From: Acidobacteriaceae bacterium
GTDB lineage: Bacteria > Acidobacteriota > Terriglobia > Terriglobales > Acidobacteriaceae
Length of the DNA stretch: 10,604 nucleotides
Assembly (NCBI GenBank): GCA_003154055.1
Contig: PMCH01000213.1
Span: 1 to 10,604 of the forward strand
Direction of reading: 5' to 3'
Numbering within the stretch: position 1 is the first letter of the stretch; each line of letters begins with the position of its first letter. The notes below the pieces were generated by a model. It was not told where the DNA came from and did no database searches. It saw nothing but the letters and a program-made list of their open reading frames with translations. Made by a program: the position numbers and the translations under genes. Below, one piece after another: positions 6,137 to 10,604 of this stretch.

Positions 6137-7258
6137 CTACGAATCCAGGGTTTCTCGCCGCAACTTGCGGCTCTCCGCCAATAGCGCCATCGAGTGCATC
6201 AGGTTCTGCAGCGTGATGATTCCGACCAGGCGTTGCTCGTCCACCACCGGAATGATGCTGAGGTTGCGGGCGGAGAGCTTGCGGAAGGCGGAGGCCAGCG
6301 ACTCCTGCTTGGCGGCAATCTCAAAGAATTTGCTCATGGCCGCCTGCACATAGCCATTGCCGTTCGAGCGCAGCGCTTCGAGGATCTTTTGCTTTGAGAT
6401 GACGCCTACCATGTCGCTGCCGCGGACCACGGGGAAATCGTCTTGCAGCGTGTGGACGGCCTTGTCGAGCGCGTCTTCGAGCGTGTCCGCCGGAGAAAGC
6501 GTGGCGAAGTCAGTGAGCATGACTTCTTCCAGGTGAACGCTTTGCAGCACAGACTGAAATACCGCCGAGCGCTCTTCGAGCTGGGCCCCCACGAAGAGGA
6601 AGAAGCCGACCATCACCAGCCACCAGTCGCCCATCAGCATGCCGACCATCATGAAGAGAATGGCAAACACGTGGCCGATGCGGATGGCGCGTTGGGTGGC
6701 TTGAACCGGGTCCGAGCGACGCGAGAAAAGCGCGCGCAACACGCGGCCGCCGTCCATGGGATAGGCGGGGAGCAGGTTGAACAGGCCGAGATAAATGTTG
6801 CCCCAGACCAGGCTGCGCAGCAGGTTGCTGGAGTGCACCAGCGGCTTGCCCCAGAATTGAAAATGCGGTATCGCAGCCAGAATCAAAAGGGCGGAGACGC
6901 CGGCGATGGCCAGATTAACCAGAGGGCCCGCGACGGCGATGCGGATGTCGCGCTTCCAGGTCACGGCCGGATCGGAGACGGCTTGCGACTCGTCGAGAAT
7001 GGTGACTCCTCCGATGGGGAGAAGGACGATGCCCTTGGCGGGGATGCCGGCGCCGCGGGCGACCAGCGCGTGCCCGAGTTCGTGCAGGACCACGCTGCCG
7101 AAAATGACCCCGACCAGCCCCAGACCGCGGAGCGCGGCGGTGGTGTCCTGGGTTCCCTTTTCCAGCCCCCACACGAACAGGAGCAGAAAGAAGAACGTCA
7201 GGTGAATGCGGATCTCGATCCCGAAAAGCCGCCCCGCCGGTATGGACCAACTACGCAT
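6137..7258 (-). CDS. site-2 protease family zinc metalloprotease (M50) with two CBS domains
   Basis: This 373-residue polytopic membrane protease has the order typical of the CBS-containing S2P group. A first hydrophobic segment lies at about 19-32. The zinc motif HELGH (59-63) is in the second segment, and IPAKGIVLLPIGG follows. Further membrane segments lie at about 108-131 and 148-165. NLLPAYPMDGG (161-171) carries the third metal ligand D169. Two further segments lie at about 195-228. Residues 245-300 and 303-360 form two CBS domains, with the repeated patterns DFPVV...MVGVISKQKIL and LSIIPVVDEQRLVGIITLQNL. CBS domains usually bind adenine nucleotides and tune the protease. The substrate is unknown. 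The ATG at 7258 is chosen over a GTG six bases upstream because a weak AGG sits 7 bases before it and MRSWSIPAGRLFGI fits the family start. TAGAAT at 7275-7280 may be the -10 box. Confidence 0.93.
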   Translation of the reverse strand: MRSWSIPAGRLFGIEIRIHLTFFFLLLFVWGLEKGTQDTTAALRGLGLVGVIFGSVVLHELGHALVARGAGIPAKGIVLLPIGGVTILDESQAVSDPAVTWKRDIRIAVAGPLVNLAIAGVSALLILAAIPHFQFWGKPLVHSSNLLRSLVWGNIYLGLFNLLPAYPMDGGRVLRALFSRRSDPVQATQRAIRIGHVFAILFMMVGMLMGDWWLVMVGFFLFVGAQLEERSAVFQSVLQSVHLEEVMLTDFATLSPADTLEDALDKAVHTLQDDFPVVRGSDMVGVISKQKILEALRSNGNGYVQAAMSKFFEIAAKQESLASAFRKLSARNLSIIPVVDEQRLVGIITLQNLMHSMALLAESRKLRRETLDS

Positions 7259-7274
7259 GGACACGCCTGCCAGT

Positions 7275-7280
7275 ATTCTA
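7275..7280 (-). promoter_or_regulatory. possible -10 box of the S2P gene
   Basis: On the minus strand TAGAAT (5 of 6 matches to TATAAT) stands 16 bases before the ATG at 7258. It would give a leader of about 10 bases. No -35 consensus is visible at 17 bases. Confidence 0.4.
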
Positions 7281-7346
7281 TCTAGTTAGACGCCAGCCGG
7301 GGGCCGGACGATGCGGGCGGGAAATCGAAAGTAAGGCCACAGGGAC

Positions 7347-7394
7347 AGCTTTTGGCCTTTAGCTTTTGGCCTCTAGCTTTTAGCCAAAGGCTAA
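7347..7394 (+). repeat. 14-bp tandem repeat plus hairpin upstream of rsmD
   Basis: Three 14-base units begin AGCTTTTGGCCTTT, AGCTTTTGGCCTCT and AGCTTTTAGCCAAA. Each is roughly two related heptamers. The last unit runs into a hairpin with arms TTAGCC and GGCTAA around AAA (7380-7394). The array lies in the S2P-rsmD divergent spacer. I see no clear rsmD promoter within it. Confidence 0.7.
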
Positions 7395-7416
7395 GAGCCA
7401 AGAGCGCCACACTTAC

Positions 7417-7989
7417 ATGAGAGTGATTGCGGGACAGTATCGGAGCCGTCCGTTGCGGTCGTTGCGTGGGATGGATATTCGTCCGACGTCCGACCGGCTG
7501 CGCGAGACGCTGTTCAACGTGTTGTGCGCGGGGAATCCGGAGGCGCTGGCCGGTTCGACCTGGCTGGATCTGTATGCCGGGACAGGGGCGGTCGGAATCG
7601 AGGCGCTGAGCCGCGGGGCCGGGATGGTGTATTTCGTCGAGGCGTCAAAAGCGGCGGCGGAGTTAATTGCGGAGAATTTGCGGTCGTTGGGGATTTCGGC
7701 CGGATTCAAGATCTTGCAGGCAGAGGCGGCGAAGTCTCCGGGGAAGTTGGAAGCTCTGGGAGTGGTGGGCGATTTCGTGTTCCTGGATCCGCCGTATCAG
7801 ATGCGCGAGGAATACGCGAAAACGTTGAGTGCGCTGGCGGGATCAAAGGTGTTGCGCGAGGGCAGCATGGTAGTCGCGGAGCATGAGAAGAAGTTCGATC
7901 CGGGGGAGGCGTTTGGGGGTTTGCTGCGCTTCCGCAAGCTGGAGCAGGGGGATGCGGCACTAAGTTTCTACCGGCACAACCGCTCGTGA
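7417..7989 (+). CDS. rsmD: 16S rRNA (guanine-966-N2)-methyltransferase RsmD
   Basis: RsmD methylates N2 of G966 in 16S rRNA on the small subunit, with S-adenosylmethionine as donor. The 190-residue length is normal. MRVIAGQYRSRPL (1-13) and RPTSDRLRETLFNVL (22-36) are the family's N-terminal signature. LDLYAGTGAVGIEALSRGA (50-68) is the SAM-binding motif I, FVEAS (73-77) carries the acidic ribose ligand, and FLDPPY (122-127) is the catalytic motif of N2-guanine/N6-adenine methylases. In many bacteria coaD follows. Here tyrS follows instead after 105 bases with its own promoter-like sequence. No Shine-Dalgarno precedes the ATG at 7417. The spacer upstream is filled with a tandem repeat and a small hairpin. 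Confidence 0.95.
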   Translation: MRVIAGQYRSRPLRSLRGMDIRPTSDRLRETLFNVLCAGNPEALAGSTWLDLYAGTGAVGIEALSRGAGMVYFVEASKAAAELIAENLRSLGISAGFKILQAEAAKSPGKLEALGVVGDFVFLDPPYQMREEYAKTLSALAGSKVLREGSMVVAEHEKKFDPGEAFGGLLRFRKLEQGDAALSFYRHNRS

Positions 7990-8005
7990 GGGTTTGAAAA
8001 AAACT

Positions 8006-8046
8006 TTCACCACAGAGGGCGCAGGGGACACAGAGGGAACAACGGG
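8006..8046 (+). repeat. dispersed repeat copy, diverged (CCACAGAGG family)
   Basis: TTCACCACAGAGGGCGCAGG is followed by GGACACAGAGGGAACAACGGG. It shares the CACCACAGAGG and GGACACAGAGG blocks with the copies at 781-866 and 4734-4773 but has a short internal duplication-like change. It sits between rsmD and the tyrS promoter region. Confidence 0.6.
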
Positions 8047-8080
8047 TTGCCAACCGAGTGTTCCGGTGAAACCGTCTGGC

Positions 8081-8086
8081 TATAAT
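8081..8086 (+). promoter_or_regulatory. consensus -10 box abutting the tyrS start
   Basis: TATAAT is followed by 8 bases (CAAAGCTC) and then the tyrS ATG, so the transcript would start about one base before the start codon. No good -35 hexamer is found 16-18 bases upstream, and no Shine-Dalgarno is present. No T-box leader is possible with so short a leader. Confidence 0.6.
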
Positions 8087-8094
8087 CAAAGCTC

Positions 8095-9384
8095 ATGGCT
8101 AACTTCCTACCGGTTGACGAACAACTGGCATACATCAAGAAGGGCGCGGCGGAGATTGTCAAGGAATCCGAACTACGCGCGAAACTCGAACGGTCGCTCA
8201 AGGCCGGCAAACCGCTGCGCGTGAAGCTCGGCATGGACCCGACCGCGCCTGACCTCCACCTCGGGCACACGGTCGTCCTGCGCAAGCTCAAACATTTCCA
8301 GGATCTCGGGCACACGGTGATTTTTCTGATCGGCGATTTCACCGGGATGATTGGCGATCCGACGGGGCGCTCGGCGACGCGGCCTCCACTTTCGCGCGAG
8401 CAGATCGAGCAGAACGCCGAGACTTACAAGGCGCAGGTCTTCAAGATTCTCAGCCCGGAAAAAACGGTCATCGATTTCAACAGCCGGTGGTTTTCGAAGT
8501 TCTCAGCGGAAGACTTCATCCGGTTGACGGCGAAGTACACGGTCTCGCAGATCCTCGAACGCGAGGACTTCCACAAGCGCTTCCACGATGAGAAGCCGAT
8601 TGCCATGCACGAATTGCTGTATCCGCTGGCGCAGGGATATGACTCGGTAGCGCTCGAAGCGGATGTCGAACTGGGTGGCACGGATCAGAAGTTCAATCTG
8701 CTGGTGGGACGCGAGTTGCAGCGGGCTTACGGGCAGGAGTCGCAGGTCGTGCTGACAACGCCGATTCTCGAGGGGCTCGACGGCGTGAACAAGATGTCGA
8801 AGTCGCTGGGGAACGCGATCGGTATCCACGAGCCTCCGCTGGAGATGTACGGGAAGATCATGTCGGTATCGGACGAAATGATGTGGCGGTACTACGAGTT
8901 ACTGACGGATGTGCGCTCTGACCAGATCGCGACGATGAAGCAGGATGCGTCGAGTGCGAAAGCGCATCCGATGGCGCTCAAGAAAGACCTGGCGCGGACG
9001 CTTGTGGCGGATTTCCATTCGGCGGAGGCGGCAACGAAGGCGGCGGAGGATTGGGCGAAGCAGTTTCAGAAGGGTGGGGTGCCGGAGGATGTGGAGGAAG
9101 TGACTGTATCTTTTGCGGACTTCTTCATACCACCTGACACAACTGGCGATGTCGAGGGCATAAAGTATGCGCTCGAACACGGAGCCGCAATCAAACTCGA
9201 CCGCCTGCTGAAAAGTATCGGACTCGCAGAATCTGTAAGTGACGGGGCACGCAAGCTCAAACAGAGGGCTGTCAAGGTGAACGGTGAAGTGAAGACTGAG
9301 CCAGCAATCTTCCTCGGCCCGCGTGAGCGAGAGCTGACACTAAGAGTTGGCCGGAGAATCAAGAAGGTTTTGTTCACCTACTGA
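8095..9384 (+). CDS. tyrS: tyrosine--tRNA ligase
   Basis: Tyrosyl-tRNA synthetase activates tyrosine with ATP and charges tRNA-Tyr in the cytoplasm. The protein has 429 residues. The class I catalytic Rossmann fold spans about 1-265. The HIGH-type motif is HLGH (55-58), preceded by LGMDPTAPDL. GDFTGMIGDPTGRS (80-93), GGTDQKFN (194-201) and KMSKS (233-237) are all present. The C-terminal S4 RNA-binding domain covers about 365-427 (IKLDRLLKSIGLAES, AVKVNG). The gap and loop pattern looks like the TyrZ-type branch rather than the E. coli TyrS branch, judged by eye. The ATG at 8095 begins the family's usual N-terminus. A TATAAT lies 8 bases upstream and no Shine-Dalgarno is present, so translation may be leaderless. 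It ends in a repeat-rich spacer. Confidence 0.96.
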   Translation: MANFLPVDEQLAYIKKGAAEIVKESELRAKLERSLKAGKPLRVKLGMDPTAPDLHLGHTVVLRKLKHFQDLGHTVIFLIGDFTGMIGDPTGRSATRPPLSREQIEQNAETYKAQVFKILSPEKTVIDFNSRWFSKFSAEDFIRLTAKYTVSQILEREDFHKRFHDEKPIAMHELLYPLAQGYDSVALEADVELGGTDQKFNLLVGRELQRAYGQESQVVLTTPILEGLDGVNKMSKSLGNAIGIHEPPLEMYGKIMSVSDEMMWRYYELLTDVRSDQIATMKQDASSAKAHPMALKKDLARTLVADFHSAEAATKAAEDWAKQFQKGGVPEDVEEVTVSFADFFIPPDTTGDVEGIKYALEHGAAIKLDRLLKSIGLAESVSDGARKLKQRAVKVNGEVKTEPAIFLGPRERELTLRVGRRIKKVLFTY

Positions 9385-9731
9385 GTAGAGACGGCAGTTC
9401 CGAGACGGGGAGATCAGTGCCGTCCCTGGCGGGACTCGGTCGTTCTATTGTCACCTCGGCACTGACGTGCCGGGCTTTCCTGTGACGCCGCTTCGCGGCT
9501 GGGAGAACCACGAACCACGTAGGCCCGGACGCCTTCGTCCGGGCGGGCGCGCGAAGCACGCCTGACGATGCAGCGAAGCCGGAGCGTTGCGACACAATGT
9601 AGCCCATTCGCTCAGCCTGAAGGCCAAAACTCCAGAGAGGGTCCCTGAATAGAGTTTCGGCGGGCAGGAGTGCCCGCCCCACACGGGCCTTGCTGAGCTT
9701 TGCTCGGCTGGACGGACGAGGGCGTCCGTCC
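9385..9731. repeat. repeat-filled spacer between tyrS and the amidase gene
   Basis: No real gene is seen in these 347 bases, although short frames run through them. They hold a series of hairpins: 9457-9472 (arms CGGCAC/GTGCCG), 9487-9499 (GCCGC/GCGGC), 9524-9543 (CCCGGACG/CGTCCGGG), 9659-9678 (GGCGGGCA/TGCCCGCC) and 9710-9731 (GGACGGACG/CGTCCGTCC). In addition TCAGTGCCG (9414-9422) can pair with CGGCACTGA (9457-9465), competing with the first hairpin. None has the T-run of a typical intrinsic terminator. Confidence 0.75.
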
Positions 9732-9747
9732 CTACGTGGTTCGTGGT
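9507..9747. repeat. composite element bounded by 17-bp perfect inverted repeats
   Basis: ACCACGAACCACGTAGG at 9507-9523 recurs inverted at 9731-9747. Each terminus is followed inward by a related hairpin (9524-9543 and 9710-9731), so the two ends are inverted copies over about 35 bases. The right end overlaps the last codons and the stop of the amidase gene. No transposase and no target-site duplication were seen. Confidence 0.7.
9659..9683 (+). repeat. short palindromic repeat, copy 1 (encodes WGGHSCPP on the minus strand)
   Basis: Arms GGCGGGCA and TGCCCGCC flank a 4-base loop and are followed by CCACA. The same 25 bases occur with one difference at 10057-10081 inside the amidase gene. Confidence 0.85.
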
Positions 9748-10604
9748 GGTTCGAGCATTTTGTTGTGCCAGTCGGTCGCCCGCTCGTAGGCATGGGCCAC
9801 TTGCAGCACCAAATCCTCACGCCACGGCGGCGCGGCGAGTTGCAGTCCGATCGGAAGGCCATCGGATGTGAATCCGCACGGGATTGAGACTGTGGGAATT
9901 CCCCAGACATTGAATGGGCGCGTGTTCCTAAGCATGAGCAGTTCCGCGGGGCGCAGATTTTCGGGATGTTCGCGGAGTTCGGCAATTACCGGCGGCGGAA
10001 TCGGGACCGTGGGCGTCAGCAGAACATCCACTTTCTCGAAGATCCCATACGGCTTTGGCGGGCAAGAGTGCCCGCCCCACATGGATTGGCGCGCCGCGTC
10101 GAGTTCGCGGCGAGCCCGCAACGCTGCGGCGGCCGTGGTGTTCATCGCCGATTTGATTCGTCCGAGCGTGGCCGGCTGATAGAGTTCGGGCGACTTCGCG
10201 ACTATCGGCTCGTGAAAAGCCCAGGACTCGGCGCTTGAGAGCGTGCGGTCGGTCGAGACTTCGAGTCTGACGTCGCGAATCTCTGAGTGCAATCTTCGGA
10301 ATACCTCGATAGCTTTCTCGACGGCAGCGGCCACTTCCGGATGCAAGTCGTCGAAAAAGAAAGCGCGCGGCACGCCGATACGTAGTTTCGGCGGGAGTTT
10401 CTCCAGCACGGCGGTGTAGTCGGCGACGGGCGCGTCAACACTGGCCGGATCGCCCGCATCGTAGCCTGCGAGCACTTGCAACAGGATGGCCGCGTCGTGA
10501 ACCGAGTTCGCGATCGGGCCGACGTGATCATAGGACCACGCCAGGGGGACGACGCCGCGGGCGCTCACGCGTCCATAGGTGGGCTTGAGTCCGACCACCC
10601 CGCA
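9732..10604 (-). CDS. amidase of the signature family (GatA-like), 5' end beyond the window
   Basis: The visible 290 residues are the C-terminal part of an amidase-signature enzyme, and the frame stays open to the right edge. CGVVGLKPTYGRVSARGVVPLAWSYDHVGPIANSVHDAA at the visible N-terminus follows directly after where the Ser-Ser-Lys catalytic residues would be. Those residues lie outside, so activity cannot be judged. LRIGVPRAFFFDDL, VDVLLTPTVPIPPP and a C-terminal GIPTVSIPCGFTSDGLPIGLQL are also typical. It could be GatA of the Asp/Glu-tRNA amidotransferase or a separate amidase. The P-rich, small C-terminal part resembles general amidases at least as much. A palindromic repeat adds about 13 residues (MWGGHSCPPKPYG) before IFEKVDVLL. 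The last residues (PPRTT) and the stop codon are supplied by another repeat. Confidence 0.9.
   Translation of the reverse strand, partial: CGVVGLKPTYGRVSARGVVPLAWSYDHVGPIANSVHDAAILLQVLAGYDAGDPASVDAPVADYTAVLEKLPPKLRIGVPRAFFFDDLHPEVAAAVEKAIEVFRRLHSEIRDVRLEVSTDRTLSSAESWAFHEPIVAKSPELYQPATLGRIKSAMNTTAAAALRARRELDAARQSMWGGHSCPPKPYGIFEKVDVLLTPTVPIPPPVIAELREHPENLRPAELLMLRNTRPFNVWGIPTVSIPCGFTSDGLPIGLQLAAPPWREDLVLQVAHAYERATDWHNKMLEPPRTT
10057..10081 (+). repeat. short palindromic repeat, copy 2, inserted in frame in the amidase gene
   Basis: Arms GGCGGGCA (10057-10064) and TGCCCGCC (10069-10076) flank AGAG, followed by CCACA. It differs from copy 1 at 9659-9683 by one base. On the minus strand it is read as WGGHSCPP within the amidase. 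Confidence 0.85.

Noticed and set aside
6443..7285. Plus-strand frame of 280 codons with a His/Glu-rich stretch, at first sight metal-binding
   Set aside because: It is the exact antisense of the S2P protease gene, whose HELGH and DGG motifs and CBS domains are clear. The His-rich run is a by-product of complementary hydrophobic codons.
7347..7405. CRISPR-like or riboswitch-like array before rsmD
   Set aside because: The units are only 14 bases, have no spacers and follow a simple period-7 pattern, so this is a tandem repeat. No conserved riboswitch fold was recognised.
9457..9543. Intrinsic terminators for tyrS
   Set aside because: Hairpins are present but none is followed by a T-run on either strand, and they match the dispersed-repeat style of the spacer.
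9374..9985. Minus-strand frame of 203 codons covering the spacer and the end of the amidase
   Set aside because: It overlaps the amidase in another frame and is otherwise made of palindromic repeats, with no family resemblance.

Overview
The window looks like chromosomal DNA from an acidobacterium-like organism. Protein-coding DNA is GC-rich (about 60-70% in the stretches I counted by hand). The intergenic DNA carries several dispersed palindromic and heptamer-based repeats that I associate with Acidobacteriota genomes. That assignment rests on general resemblance, not on a search. Most genes are housekeeping genes, and no phage, plasmid, CRISPR, rRNA or tRNA signal was seen.

Layout from left to right: recA (minus strand, 3' end outside the window) is divergent from rsmI (plus). 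Five minus-strand genes then converge on rsmI. Reading in their own direction they are yqeY, an AT-richer unrecognised gene with weak CHAT-like features, a PadR regulator, a HAAS/DUF1700-type membrane protein and a CPBP-family membrane protease. Next come a plus-strand class V aminotransferase and a convergent minus-strand site-2 protease with two CBS domains. These are followed by plus-strand rsmD and tyrS, a 347-bp repeat-filled spacer, and the 3' part of a minus-strand amidase (GatA family) that runs off the right edge.

The best-supported regulatory unit is padR-HAAS-CPBP. The three genes overlap by 1 and 4 bases (TGATG and ATGA), so translation is probably coupled. The promoter in front has a consensus -35 box (TTGACA) and a 17-bp spacer. 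That spacer is filled by a perfect 21-bp palindrome, which is the expected place for a PadR operator. The -10 box lies so close to the ATG that the mRNA should be almost leaderless. The same geometry is seen at yqeY and tyrS and more weakly at rsmI. Genes inside operons, and recA, instead have clear Shine-Dalgarno sequences.

The other theme is repeat invasion of coding sequence. A short palindromic repeat is inserted in frame in the amidase gene, adding a WGGHSCPP-containing peptide. Repeats also supply the last residues and stop codons of the amidase and the aminotransferase, and a heptamer repeat forms a linker in RsmI.
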